From contig JAIUOD010000005.1 of assembly GCA_020161405.1 (NCBI GenBank), forward strand, positions 124,001 through 188,000: DNA of 64,000 nucleotides. The letters run 5' to 3'. Origin of the DNA: Pseudomonadota bacterium. Its GTDB lineage: Bacteria; Pseudomonadota; Alphaproteobacteria; Caulobacterales; Aquidulcibacteraceae. A program made the translations under genes and the position numbers. The notes beneath the pieces were generated by a model. That model was not told the origin of the DNA. It did no database searches and was given only the letters and a program-made list of their open reading frames with translations. Below are positions 36,371 to 46,235 of the stretch, piece after piece; the stretch's first letter is position 1; each line of letters opens with the position of its first letter.

Positions 36371-36457
36371 CATAACCCCCAAGATATATATCAAAGAGGA
36401 TATGAACAAAAAAAATTAAAGCAAGCTATATATAAATATCTTTATATTAACTTTCAT

Positions 36458-38050
36458 TTATGCAAGGTTTAGTTTGTTTACGCCACGTTCGATAACATAT
36501 CTTTTAATATCACTAAAGCCTGCATCTTTTACCCATGTTGATTTGGTATGACGAAGCCTGACGTCCATTTTTTTGTCAGTAACTTCAACAATGCCATAGC
36601 CATTGGTTCTGTCATCAAAGAATTTGATATGCGGATTATCAGGCATCATTTTCATGAATCTTTCATACGAATATGATTTTGAAGTGATTGAACCTGAAAC
36701 AAATTCAACAGCGACAGTTTCTGAATCTGGTTTATCATAATCTTTTTTAACATCAGCAGCAAAGAAGGCGTGCATATCGCCACCAATAACAACGCATGAT
36801 GATTGCTTTTGTCGACGTGCAATTGTGTCGATAATTTTTTGGCGTGCAGGGTTAAAGCCTGACCAACCTTCATTGAATACTACGGCTTCGCCCTTATCAT
36901 TTTTTTGCGCCAAATCGCCAAAGAATGTTGGCTGCACCAACACACTCCAACGCGTATTGCCGCGCATAAAATTGTCATTAACAAAACGCTCTTGTTGTGC
37001 GCCAAGGATTGAACGGGTTTTATCGCTTAAGTCTGCACAACTTGCTTTATTAATTATCTCACCAGTATATTTTTCAGGATTTGAAGGGCATGCAGCGCGT
37101 GTTCTAAATTGGCGTGTATCAAGCAAAGTAAATTCTAGCAAATCGCCAAATGTTGATTGCCCATAAATTCGCATACGATTTACAGCATCAAACCGCGAAC
37201 GCGCACGAAGTGGCAAATGCTCAAAATAGGCTTTATATGATGCAAGCCTACGGGCGATAAAGGTCTTTTCATCAAGCCCTGGAAGGGTTGATCCCCAATC
37301 ACCTTGATAATCATTTGCAACTTCATGGTCATCCCAAATGAATAACCATGGCGCAACGGCATGCGCAGCCTGTAAGTCTTTGTCAAGTTTTGTAACGGCA
37401 TGAATAAGGCGATATTCATCAACACTTGTAGCTTCATTAACAGGCATGCGGCGCATTTGTGGACCCCATGATACTTCATATATATAATCACCAAGCGCAA
37501 GAATAACATCAGGGTTTTGTTCGGCTATATCACGATATGCGGTGTAATAACCATGCTCATAATGGGCGCAAGAATGCCATGCAAATTTCATCTTATCAAG
37601 TTTTTGGGCAAATAATGGCGCGGTTATTGTTCGACCTATTGGGCTTGCAACACCACCGCAACGGAAGCGGTAAAAATATGTGCGCCCCGCAGGAAGACCA
37701 TAAATTTCTGCATGAACCGAATGCGCATTGTCAGGGCGCGCAATTTCAGTTTGCCTGCGAACAATTTTTGTAAATTTCTCATCTTCGGCAACTTCAACCA
37801 AAACCTCGATTAAATCTTGAGTGAAAGGTTCGGTATCAAATGGATTTGGTGCAAGGCGCGTCCAAAGTACAAAACCTTCTGGCGTTGGGTCACCTGATGC
37901 AACACCCATTGAAAACGGGTCATTAATGAATTTTGGCGTTGCGGCAAATGCACTACCCTTCCATGGGCTTGCTAAAGATGCAGCCGCCGCACCCATTGCC
38001 ATAGACGATAAAAAACGGCGGCGTTTAATACCAAAATCATCAAATTCCAT
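36458..38050 (-). CDS. phoD: Alkaline phosphatase D (PhoD) family, Tat-exported
   Basis: The 530-residue protein starts with a twin-arginine leader (KRRRFLSSMAMGAAAASLA, AFA cleavage). It then shows the PhoD features: DPFSMGVASGDPTPEGFVLWTRL, the metal-site segments LALGDYIYE, LFIWDDHEVANDY and VVIGGDMHAF. PhoD enzymes are periplasmic Ca/Fe phosphodiesterase/monoesterases used in phosphate scavenging. It lies 9 bases after the M23-like gene, so the two are likely co-transcribed. No Pho box was recognised. Confidence 0.94.
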   Translation of the reverse strand: MEFDDFGIKRRRFLSSMAMGAAAASLASPWKGSAFAATPKFINDPFSMGVASGDPTPEGFVLWTRLAPNPFDTEPFTQDLIEVLVEVAEDEKFTKIVRRQTEIARPDNAHSVHAEIYGLPAGRTYFYRFRCGGVASPIGRTITAPLFAQKLDKMKFAWHSCAHYEHGYYTAYRDIAEQNPDVILALGDYIYEVSWGPQMRRMPVNEATSVDEYRLIHAVTKLDKDLQAAHAVAPWLFIWDDHEVANDYQGDWGSTLPGLDEKTFIARRLASYKAYFEHLPLRARSRFDAVNRMRIYGQSTFGDLLEFTLLDTRQFRTRAACPSNPEKYTGEIINKASCADLSDKTRSILGAQQERFVNDNFMRGNTRWSVLVQPTFFGDLAQKNDKGEAVVFNEGWSGFNPARQKIIDTIARRQKQSSCVVIGGDMHAFFAADVKKDYDKPDSETVAVEFVSGSITSKSYSYERFMKMMPDNPHIKFFDDRTNGYGIVEVTDKKMDVRLRHTKSTWVKDAGFSDIKRYVIERGVNKLNLA

Positions 38051-38059
38051 TGTGAACCC

Positions 38060-38728
38060 CTATTCCCAAAAACTTTCTATGCCCAAAAACTCCATTGGGT
38101 TTGGGCATAGTTTTTTCCATGATTCTATTTCAATTGGACGACATAGACCATGAAAGTCACCTTCTTTGCCTAACATATCAAGAATAATTTGAAAGTGTAA
38201 ATGCGCAGGCCAACCGCCATTTTCAGTTTCAACACCCAAATGGGCAAATTCCTGACCTGCCGCTATTATTTGTCCAATTTCTAGGCCGTTTAAATCTTTG
38301 ACCGATAAGTGCCCATATAATGTGTAAAATGTAATTTCTGGAAAATCATGTTGCAATATTATGCATGGCCCATAATCACGTGGCCCATTATTATTTTTAA
38401 AACTATGAATTTTACCTTTTAAAGGCGCAAAAACTGCCGCGCCAGCAGGTTTGAATAAGTCAAGGCCGATATGAAGAGTGCGCATTTCTTCTGGTGCAAT
38501 TAGCGCATCGGTTGCACCAATTATCCTATTTTCAAGATAGCCACCAATATAAAGCCTATTGGGGTCAAGTTGTGGCCAATCTGAACCTGCCATATCAACT
38601 TCACCGGTCTTAATTTCAGGAAGTTTTCCCTGTGCACCGACCATTATTTCATGTTTAGACGCGCCATTTTGCTTAAGCCATGCAGCATATTTTTCATAAA
38701 GATCGTCTGCATAATCCTGCGTCAACAT
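38060..38728 (-). CDS. M23-fold (LytM-like) protein without a signal peptide
   Basis: The 222-residue protein keeps the LAS-type zinc motifs: HIGLD (within LRTLHIGLDLFKPAG) and HLHF (within GGWPAHLHFQIILD). The pattern YGPCIILQHDFPEITFYTLYGHLSVKDL is that of the M23 domain in large fused aminotransferase-phosphotransferase proteins (AGXT2L-like). It has no signal peptide, so a peptidoglycan role is doubtful; a cytoplasmic phospho-compound role is possible. It is upstream of phoD on the same strand. Confidence 0.8.
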   Translation of the reverse strand: MLTQDYADDLYEKYAAWLKQNGASKHEIMVGAQGKLPEIKTGEVDMAGSDWPQLDPNRLYIGGYLENRIIGATDALIAPEEMRTLHIGLDLFKPAGAAVFAPLKGKIHSFKNNNGPRDYGPCIILQHDFPEITFYTLYGHLSVKDLNGLEIGQIIAAGQEFAHLGVETENGGWPAHLHFQIILDMLGKEGDFHGLCRPIEIESWKKLCPNPMEFLGIESFWE

Positions 38729-38791
38729 TAATAAAACTCCCTCAATTTCATATTAGCAAATAGATAAAAAATTAAAACCAAAATAGGCAAT

Positions 38792-38822
38792 AAAAAAGGC
38801 GAAAGGTTTCCCTTTCGCCTTT
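38792..38822 (-). terminator. Rho-independent terminator behind the TonB-dependent receptor
   Basis: On the minus strand AGGCGAAAGG-GAAA-CCTTTCGCCTTTTTT is a perfect stem and T-run. It lies about 22 bases after the receptor stop at 38844 and ahead of the M23-like gene. Confidence 0.93.
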
Positions 38823-38843
38823 GATATTAATTATCTTTGATAA

Positions 38844-41354
38844 TTAGAATTTAGTGCGCAAAGCCACAACAAAAGTACGTGGTGCTGCAACGTTAAACGC
38901 TGGTGCAGAACCAGAACGTGTAGTTCCGTTTGAAGCAGTTGTTGGAAGCGCATTATTTGTTGAAGAAATGCTTGTGAAATATTGCGTGTCAAACAAGTTG
39001 ATTACGTTGAACTGCAAATATGTATCTTTATTTGTTGGCAAGAAATCCCAACGCATAGAAGCATTCCAAGTAGTATATTGTGGTGCAACATCGTCATTCA
39101 TGTCAGTTGAGAAACGATTGCCAACATATTTACCGCTTACTGAGAAATGCAATTCATCAGCAAAATCATAAGTAGCACCCCAAGTTACCATTTTACGTGG
39201 AGTTTCAGCTAATTCTTTGCCTTTAGTTGCGATAGTAACAGGTGTAACAACTGTACCAACAACAGTACGAGTAACAACCAAGTTTTCTTGCATTTCAGTG
39301 TTGGTGAAAGTGATACCAGCATTCAAGTTAAGGTTGTTTGTTGGGCTGTATGAAATATAGCCTTCAAAGCCATCACGTTTCACTTCGCCAACGTTTCTAT
39401 CCAAAGTGATACCAAGATCAGGATCGAAAGCACTTAGAATACGGTTTTTGTCATCGCCTTTAAAGAATGTTGCAGTTGCAAACACTTTTTGACCAATGAA
39501 ACGATAGCCCAATTCCATATTGGTTGTAGTTTCAGAATCAGGCGCCGCAGCAACCATTTTATTAGTTACTGGATTGATGAAAACTGCATAATAATTGTCA
39601 GTTTTTGGTGAAGATAAAGCTTCTGAATAAGATGCGAAAACTTGGTGATTTTGCAAGAAGCGATATGTCAAACCAATATTTGGCGAAGTTTTGCTAAATG
39701 AATATGTTCTTTTGTAAGGTGCAATCCATTTAGTTGTTCCAGAAGAAGCAAATGTCACAACATTGATATCTGAATCCGCTGTCGCAGTGGTAGAATTTGG
39801 TGCTTCTGTTGTGCAAAGATAGTTAAAGCCACCATTGTTTGGAGAATAGCATCTTTGATCCAAATGACGTGTCATTTTTTGTGAACGTAGACCAAGTGAC
39901 AAGGTCAAAGCATCATCAAAGAATTTGCCACGATATTCCAATGAATAAACATCAACATTTGCGTTCGAGAAACGGTTGCGTTTATTATAATATGAACCAT
40001 CAGATCCAGTGAGGCGCAAGCCAGTATCATCTTGACCGCCAAAATAATTAGGGGTCAAAGTTGTGTTCAAATCACCTTTGATTACAATGCCTTCACCTGT
40101 TTGTTTTGTACGACCGCGGTCAAAAGATGCACCAACACGAATTGTTTGCTTATCTGTCAATTTATAAATTGCAGAAGTAGTCAAAGAAATACGGTTTGTG
40201 TTAGTATTGCTTGGGTTAAAAATAGCAACATTTGTTGCAGATTGAACACCAGTTTGGATAGCTGAAATTACACCATCGCCATTATAATCTTTATTAGCAA
40301 GTTTAGTGAAAAGTGTTGAACTTGTGCCAGGAACAACAGTACCATTAGAAAGTGTAGTTGTGCCGTAAACGCGACCAGTAACTTCGTCGATAAAACCAAC
40401 ACCGCCACCATTTGCCAAAACATATTGGTAAGTTGGGTCAAATGTTACTGACAATTTGTCATTGATATTGAATTTAGAAGAACCGCGTAAGTTACCAGTG
40501 TTAGATGGGTTAACGTTGTTTACGCCAGCTGAATTGTAATCATAACCGCGTGAAGCAATTTGTGCTTTAGTTTGGTTGAACATGAAAATGTTGCGGTTTT
40601 CATTATAGTGACCAGACAAAGATACAAAGCTGTCATTTGGAAGATCTTGATAGATGCGGAAGTTATATTGATCTTTTTTCAATTCGCCAGGAACGAAAAC
40701 TTCACGTGTCCAAGTGTCATATTGTTGTTTTGTGATTGCAACGAAAGCTTTTGTACCCCAAGGGCCAAATTTGCCGCTGTCTAAACGAACGAAACCATTT
40801 GAATATTTGCTGCTACCCAAAGCAAGTTTAACAACAGCAGACATTTTGTCTTCTGGCTTACAAGTATTGTAATTAACAGTACCACCAGTTGCAGAAGCAG
40901 ACATAGAGTCAACGTCAGTTGCGCCAGTGCTTACAGAAGCTTGGCAGATTAATTCTGGTTCAACTTGTTGGTTGGTATAGATTGCATAATTACCTGCGTC
41001 ATTCAATTGAACGCCGTCAACAGTCAAAGAAATTCTTGGGCCATCAAGACCGCGGATACGAAGGTTACCACCAGATGAGCCATAAGCGTCATTGTTTGTA
41101 AAGTTGAAACCAGGAACAGTGTTCAAAGTTTCGATAATGGTTTGACCAGGTGCAGCCTGTGAGATTGCTTTTTGGTCGATAACCATTTTAGTTTTTGTAC
41201 CAGTTTCTTTAACTGTGTTACCAACTTTGCGGCTACCTTTAACGATTACTTTTTCAACTGCCTCTGTTGCTGTTGATTGTGCAAATGCTTCAGTGGCGAA
41301 AACAAGCGACAAGCATGACACGCCAGCAAGAACTAAATGTTTGCTAAATTTCAT
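38844..41354 (-). CDS. TonB-dependent outer-membrane receptor
   Basis: The 836-residue protein has a signal peptide (MKFSKHLVLAGVSCLSLVF, AFA cleavage), a plug (ATEAVEKVIVKGSRK region, then QTIIETLNTVPGFNFTN and LRIRGLDGPRISLTVDGVQLND) and a 22-strand-type barrel with a final strand ending KF. The TonB-box-like stretch EKVIVKGS is near residue 35. It uses energy from TonB/ExbBD (29622-33104). The ligand is unknown; no neighbour names a siderophore or sugar. Cysteines at the plug end and in loops may form disulphides. Confidence 0.93.
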   Translation of the reverse strand: MKFSKHLVLAGVSCLSLVFATEAFAQSTATEAVEKVIVKGSRKVGNTVKETGTKTKMVIDQKAISQAAPGQTIIETLNTVPGFNFTNNDAYGSSGGNLRIRGLDGPRISLTVDGVQLNDAGNYAIYTNQQVEPELICQASVSTGATDVDSMSASATGGTVNYNTCKPEDKMSAVVKLALGSSKYSNGFVRLDSGKFGPWGTKAFVAITKQQYDTWTREVFVPGELKKDQYNFRIYQDLPNDSFVSLSGHYNENRNIFMFNQTKAQIASRGYDYNSAGVNNVNPSNTGNLRGSSKFNINDKLSVTFDPTYQYVLANGGGVGFIDEVTGRVYGTTTLSNGTVVPGTSSTLFTKLANKDYNGDGVISAIQTGVQSATNVAIFNPSNTNTNRISLTTSAIYKLTDKQTIRVGASFDRGRTKQTGEGIVIKGDLNTTLTPNYFGGQDDTGLRLTGSDGSYYNKRNRFSNANVDVYSLEYRGKFFDDALTLSLGLRSQKMTRHLDQRCYSPNNGGFNYLCTTEAPNSTTATADSDINVVTFASSGTTKWIAPYKRTYSFSKTSPNIGLTYRFLQNHQVFASYSEALSSPKTDNYYAVFINPVTNKMVAAAPDSETTTNMELGYRFIGQKVFATATFFKGDDKNRILSAFDPDLGITLDRNVGEVKRDGFEGYISYSPTNNLNLNAGITFTNTEMQENLVVTRTVVGTVVTPVTIATKGKELAETPRKMVTWGATYDFADELHFSVSGKYVGNRFSTDMNDDVAPQYTTWNASMRWDFLPTNKDTYLQFNVINLFDTQYFTSISSTNNALPTTASNGTTRSGSAPAFNVAAPRTFVVALRTKF

Positions 41355-41644
41355 AAAAAATCCCCATACCCAAAAACAAAACTAGGGCTAGTGTTAGATA
41401 AAACTGCAACCAAGTTTCAAAGGTTAACAATTTTTAACGGCCTAATGCGTCCTTTATGTGACAAAAGCATGACACTCAATACTATTGATGGCAAAAAACT
41501 GTGTGCAATTGCGAAATAAGAATGATAGTTGCATGGTTGCTACACTTGTTTGCGTGAATCTTGTTCAAATTAACCATAATATAAAAAATTACCCCCATTA
41601 TTGGACAATAATGGGGGTAATTGATTCAATTTTAATGGCTTAGA
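41355..41644. other. 290-base gap between the two receptor genes
   Basis: The gap holds the terminator of the Oar-like receptor (41582-41623) and, by position, the promoter of the receptor at 38844. A sequence TTAACAATTTTTAAC near 41423 resembles a CtrA box but has 6 rather than 7 spacer bases. No gene found. Confidence 0.4.
41582..41623 (-). terminator. Rho-independent terminator of the Oar-like receptor
   Basis: On the minus strand ATTACCCCCATTATT-GTCC-AATAATGGGGGTAATTTTTTAT is a perfect 15-bp stem followed by a T-run. It lies about 22 bases behind the stop codon. Confidence 0.95.
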
Positions 41645-44600
41645 TTAGAAAGAATATTTCAAACCAATCATAACAGAATATAAAGTTGCCGACTGATTCA
41701 CCGTTAGATTGTTAAACGTAGTCGAAACGTTTGAAATTCTGTATGAAGCACAAATTGGGCTATCTGCTGCAACCGCATTACCTGCTGCATCTGCGCATGC
41801 GACTTTGAACATTGGTGCGCCTTGGCGACCGTCTGAACCATATTCACCAACAACGCCCCATTTGCGATTAAGTAAATTTCCAAAATTGAAAATATCCAAA
41901 GTTGCCGAAACTTTATGACCGTCAAACCATGGTGTTGGCAATTCTTGCGAAATATGAAGGTCAAAGCGTTTAACATCAGGGTTGCGTTTCATGCCCTTAG
42001 TAACAATACCAGGTTGTAAACCAAATTTATTCACTATGGCTTGGAAACGTGCAAGTTCGGTTGCCGATGCAAATTTAGTAGTAACGCCATTGGTTACAAA
42101 CAATAATGGATCAGTTCCTGATGCAGTTGTAGTTTGTGGGATAAAGGCCAATTGGTTATTTGATACAACACCGAACACCTGCCCACGCGTTGCAGAACCT
42201 GCATCACCCATATAGAAATTTAAAGTTCTGCCATTATGCATGTCACCGAATAAAGTGAATGAAGTTTTGGCATTTTTGAAAATTTCGGTTTCATAAGTCG
42301 CGTTAATTTTAAAGCTATTACGAACTTCATAAGTTGAACGACCTTTGGTTGGTGCGTTTGGATCTAATAAAGAGAATTGATCCCCATAATTTGAACCACC
42401 GCAACAATCAGTTGTTGCAAATTCTGGAATACCGCCAAACTGGTTAGTTGTTTGATATGTATAGGCAGCATACAAGTCCAAACTATCATGCTCTTTCAAA
42501 AGCTTGAAATCACGGAATTTTTGGGCAATTGAAAGCGCCACTGTTGTGCTTGTTGAATCTGTATCAGGATTATAAGCTTGGATATCAAAGCCAGAACCCG
42601 GATTTGCCAAATCATACATTGGGCTGCCATCGGCATTTTTGCCAACATCAAGACCCGCAGCTACACGCTTTGCATAAATTGCCTGATTAATGGCATCCAA
42701 AGTTGCACCAGTGCCAGTAAGTACAAGTCCATCATATCGAATGCGACCATCAGGTGTATATTGCTGCACACCATTCACAGTAAGTGGGCGTGCGCGTAAA
42801 TCCTTAAAGGCAAGACCAACATTAGAGCGAACAAATACGGCATCAAGACCCAAAGTCGGCCCCATTTTCGTATTCCAATGCCCTGAATAATTTAGCTTCC
42901 AATCCGATGGCATTTTGAAATTTGGTGCCATTGAATTGGTTGAACCCAAACGAAGCAATGTTGGTTCAAGCGATAAAAGCGCAGTTGCAACGCTTGGTGA
43001 ACCCACCGCAAAATTTGCGTCAGTCTTACGATTATTCATAAGCGCGATTGCAGTGGCATCAGTAGATAAGAAAGTTTTACCAGAAACAATCTCTTTAAAG
43101 CTGCCGTCTGCAAGACGTTGTAATGTAAAGCTATTGGTAAGAACGCCAGTATTTCCAAAACGGTTTGATATGAACACATCAGGCAAACCGCCAGTATAAA
43201 GACCAAAGCTTCCCGATGAATCAAATTCGCCCGAAGTTGAATGCCATTTTGCACCAATACGCGGCTGCAATACTTTTATACCATCATAAGTGGTTTGATT
43301 GGAGAAGCCATTGCGCGCTTTGAAAGATGCATTCAAAGCAGGTTTATCGCTTTGATCCCAGAAATCATAACGCAAACCATAATTCACATTTAGATTTGCA
43401 TTAACGTCAAATGTATCTTGCAAGAATAAAGTATGGTTAGTGTAGCTAAAGTTAGCCGCTGTAGCGGCTTGGTCACCGGTTGGATTATTATTGAAGAATA
43501 ATTGGTCAACCATACCATCGGCAAATGATTTTTTAGAATCAAACGTATAAACACCATTCGCAGCTTGTACGAATAAATTATAAATGCCGATATTTTTGTT
43601 TTGATAACCACCCTTTATTGAATGCGAACCAAGGCGATAATTACCCACAATCTCGCCGCCATCATTTGTGGTTTTTAATACGTTTGCTTGACGGAATTGA
43701 TCAGGGCCGAAACCAACATAATTATTGCCGCTTGTGCATGAATTAACTGTGCCCGCATTTACTGCATCGGTACAGATTGTAATATTTGCAAAACCCTGAC
43801 CTTCTGGTGGGGTTTGACCGCGTTGATAGTTGCGCGAAATTATGCGCGCTTGGGTTGAGAAATTATCTGTCCATTTTGAATTTAATTGAAGCGCGTAATT
43901 ATCCTCATTCTCTGGTTGTGAATACCATGAAGTATCAAAATTTATGTTCGAGCTTGACGCTGGTGTTGATTTCCAAACACTTGAGAAAGCGTGGCGATAA
44001 GTGAATGATGCTTTTTGCCCCGTCATAATATTCCAATCCAATTTGGCGGAATATTTTTCATCTTCAAATGGAGTATTGGCGCGGAAAGTTCCTGGCTTTA
44101 ATTTGCTTGAAGAAGAATAAGATGCCCAAGGCGCAACTACTGCATCAATATCAGCCTGTGTGAATGGAAGCCCGCCATTTAAGAAAGAAATACCAAAACC
44201 TGCACCCGATGGCCCTGCTGCAACCAATGATGATGAAGTATATTTTTCATACGATGTTGAAATAAACAAAGTGTCTTTGATAATCGGCCCAGATAGGAAT
44301 GCGCCCCAGTTTTTGTCAGGCACATAAGGGTGAACATAGGTAAAGGTATCAGATGCAGGGTTATAAATCGCACGACCATATAAATTGTCTTTACGAATAT
44401 AAGTGAAAAGCGAGCCGTGAATTTTATTGGTTCCAGAGCGTAAAACCATACTCATAGAGCCGCCAGTAAAGTCACCTTCTTGCACATCGGCTGGAACTGC
44501 TTGAACCGACATTTGTTCAACCGCCTCAAGTGAGATTGGGCCAAGATTGGTTGAAAGACCACCAGTGTTCAAACCAAAATCGTCATTAGAGCGAACGCCA

Positions 44601-45187
44601 TCAATTGTAATACGATTTGCCCGCGGCGCAGAACCCGCAATATAAAGACCACCAGATGGGCCAGTGCCGCGCGTATTGGCATCCAATTGCGTAAGCGCAT
44701 CACGGCGCGCAAGTTCACGAATATCGCGCTTTACAGTAACCACATTGCTTATTGCATTGCGCCCCATTGAAGTGCGCGAACCAGGATTTGAAAGGTTAGA
44801 GGCGCGCTTTCCAGTTACAATAACTTTTTCACCCGCGCTTTCAAGCGCAATATTTAAAACATGCGCCTCACCAAGGCCAAGGCTTAAATCTTCATTTAAA
44901 GAAGGATTAAATCCATCGGCCGTAATTTTTACGCTATAAGGGCCACCAACATTAAGGCCGTTTAAATCAAAATAACCTTGTGAATTTGTCTTTGTTACTG
45001 ATTTTGTACCAGTTGGAATATGAACAACAATAACATTTGCATTTTTAACTGCTTGCCCTGATGAATTTGTAACTTCACCGCGAAGACCCGCAGTTGTTTG
45101 CTGTGCGATTGCAAAATTTGGTAAAACTATCGCAGTAATTAAAGCGCCAAAAGCACAATTTAATAATAAATTTCTCGATTTAAACAT
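41645..45187 (-). CDS. Oar-like TonB-dependent receptor with a carboxypeptidase-regulatory domain
   Basis: This very large receptor has 1180 residues. A signal peptide (MFKSRNLLLNCAFGALITA) is followed by a CarboxypepD_reg beta-sandwich (about 30-115: GLRGEVTNSSGQAVKNANVIV...GYFDLNGLNVGGPYSV), then a plug (LARRDALTQLDANTRG, ITIDGVRSNDDFGLNTGG) and a long barrel ending SVMIGLKYSF. Such Oar-type proteins import large substrates or peptides, or take part in protein export. A double-Cys pair (TTDCCGGSNYGD) lies in an outer loop. Energy would come from TonB. The ligand is unknown. Confidence 0.92.
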   Translation of the reverse strand: MFKSRNLLLNCAFGALITAIVLPNFAIAQQTTAGLRGEVTNSSGQAVKNANVIVVHIPTGTKSVTKTNSQGYFDLNGLNVGGPYSVKITADGFNPSLNEDLSLGLGEAHVLNIALESAGEKVIVTGKRASNLSNPGSRTSMGRNAISNVVTVKRDIRELARRDALTQLDANTRGTGPSGGLYIAGSAPRANRITIDGVRSNDDFGLNTGGLSTNLGPISLEAVEQMSVQAVPADVQEGDFTGGSMSMVLRSGTNKIHGSLFTYIRKDNLYGRAIYNPASDTFTYVHPYVPDKNWGAFLSGPIIKDTLFISTSYEKYTSSSLVAAGPSGAGFGISFLNGGLPFTQADIDAVVAPWASYSSSSKLKPGTFRANTPFEDEKYSAKLDWNIMTGQKASFTYRHAFSSVWKSTPASSSNINFDTSWYSQPENEDNYALQLNSKWTDNFSTQARIISRNYQRGQTPPEGQGFANITICTDAVNAGTVNSCTSGNNYVGFGPDQFRQANVLKTTNDGGEIVGNYRLGSHSIKGGYQNKNIGIYNLFVQAANGVYTFDSKKSFADGMVDQLFFNNNPTGDQAATAANFSYTNHTLFLQDTFDVNANLNVNYGLRYDFWDQSDKPALNASFKARNGFSNQTTYDGIKVLQPRIGAKWHSTSGEFDSSGSFGLYTGGLPDVFISNRFGNTGVLTNSFTLQRLADGSFKEIVSGKTFLSTDATAIALMNNRKTDANFAVGSPSVATALLSLEPTLLRLGSTNSMAPNFKMPSDWKLNYSGHWNTKMGPTLGLDAVFVRSNVGLAFKDLRARPLTVNGVQQYTPDGRIRYDGLVLTGTGATLDAINQAIYAKRVAAGLDVGKNADGSPMYDLANPGSGFDIQAYNPDTDSTSTTVALSIAQKFRDFKLLKEHDSLDLYAAYTYQTTNQFGGIPEFATTDCCGGSNYGDQFSLLDPNAPTKGRSTYEVRNSFKINATYETEIFKNAKTSFTLFGDMHNGRTLNFYMGDAGSATRGQVFGVVSNNQLAFIPQTTTASGTDPLLFVTNGVTTKFASATELARFQAIVNKFGLQPGIVTKGMKRNPDVKRFDLHISQELPTPWFDGHKVSATLDIFNFGNLLNRKWGVVGEYGSDGRQGAPMFKVACADAAGNAVAADSPICASYRISNVSTTFNNLTVNQSATLYSVMIGLKYSF

Positions 45188-45370
45188 GAAAACCCCCGAA
45201 CACGTATAATCTAGCTAACCCGCAATATTTCCAGCGAGTAAGCGTAAGATTTGTATTCAGATTTTAACGAGAAAATCTAATGCGAAATTACAATATAATG
45301 ACGTTTTTGTGAAACCGCCACTTTTTTGGCGTCTGTGCACAAGTTTACACCCAATTTTGCATCAAAATTA

Positions 45371-45913
45371 TTATAAAGAATAATTCTTAGATTTTAACCT
45401 TACGCGCAAAGCGTCTTCATCAATTGCATATAATTTCCAGCCATCAGGATATTTACCAAAATATAAAATGCATTTCTTTGTATTATCATCAGGAATACAG
45501 ACCTTGGTATCGCTTATATATTGAAGGGCAAGGCTAGTTTTAAAACGTGATGGCAATTTCAAATTTTGATTAAGACCGACTTTTTGCGCAAAATAACTAA
45601 GGTTTTCGGGGCTTAATGCTTCATCGGTGACCATATCAACAATCGGTTTTGCAAGATTTGCCAAAGCAACAGCTGCTAATTTTGCTTTTAAATCATTGCC
45701 CATTTGTTTTGTAACTTGGTCAATTGCTACATCACGAGCAATGAAATTTGCCTGTCTTTTTAAGGCTTCGCGGTCAAGATGGCGCTCAATTTTATACGAA
45801 TCATTATTTTGAAGACCAATGGCAAATTCTAAAATATCATCTGCTGCCGCAATTTTACTTGTTGTGGCGCAAGCATTTAAGAACAAGAATGTTAGTAAGA
45901 AAAGTTTTTTCAT
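45371..45913 (-). CDS. Small lipoprotein, DUF2939-like
   Basis: The 180 residues begin with a lipoprotein signal (MKKLFLLTFLFLNACATT; lipobox LNAC). The mature part starts DDILEFAIGLQNNDSYKIERHLDREALKRQ, which recalls the DUF2939 pattern of a helical N-terminus acting on small-residue repeats. Function is unknown. It stands alone between the Oar-like receptor and the ahp locus. Confidence 0.78.
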   Translation of the reverse strand: MKKLFLLTFLFLNACATTSKIAAADDILEFAIGLQNNDSYKIERHLDREALKRQANFIARDVAIDQVTKQMGNDLKAKLAAVALANLAKPIVDMVTDEALSPENLSYFAQKVGLNQNLKLPSRFKTSLALQYISDTKVCIPDDNTKKCILYFGKYPDGWKLYAIDEDALRVRLKSKNYSL

Positions 45914-46054
45914 ATATGGATTATTGCATCTTTTGCCATGAATAGAAAATGAATTTCTTATAATGTGATGCTATGAAATTGCTATTGTCACTATTTTTGT
46001 GACTTTGTTCATTTTCAATTCATTTTAATTATTGATACTATATCCAGATTTTTG

Positions 46055-46137
46055 ATAAATGGATTTTGCGCGAAGATTAATAGAACTTAAGCGCAATAAT
46101 ATGGAATTTAAAGCGTATAAAATCCATTTATAAACGC
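46055..46137. repeat. Degenerate family-A palindromic repeat, copy 3
   Basis: Outer arms ATAAATGGATTTT and AAAATCCATTTAT mirror each other. Read on the minus strand the interior CATATTATTGCGCTTAAG resembles CATATTTCTGCGCTTCCG of copy 1 (7135-7272), but most of the interior is diverged or lost. It is proposed as a decayed member of the family. Confidence 0.5.
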
Positions 46138-46149
46138 AAACTAGAATGC

Positions 46150-46227
46150 GCCCTTACTGGTTTTGCCAATAAGGGCACACCTTTTGCCGAACTGTAAGAT
46201 ATTTCGAGGCAACTTACAGTTCGGCAA
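46150..46227. repeat. Two adjacent inverted repeats behind ahpF
   Basis: The first pairs GCCCTTAcTGG with CCAaTAAGGGC (46150-46176). The second is a perfect pairing of TTGCCGAACTGTAAG with CTTACAGTTCGGCAA (46184-46227, loop of about 14). Read on the minus strand they lie directly downstream of the ahpF stop. They lack a T-run, so they may stabilise the mRNA end rather than terminate. Confidence 0.85.
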
Positions 46228-46235
46228 CATACTAA

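Larger units (their letters stand above)
45914..46235. other. Gap with inverted repeats between the lipoprotein and ahpF
   Basis: The 322 bases hold no gene. They contain a degenerate family-A repeat (46055-46137) and two hairpins next to ahpF (46150-46227). The lipoprotein promoter must lie near 45920-46050. Confidence 0.6.

Noticed and set aside
41423..41437. CtrA box in the receptor promoter
   Set aside because: TTAACAATTTTTAAC has 6 rather than 7 spacer bases.
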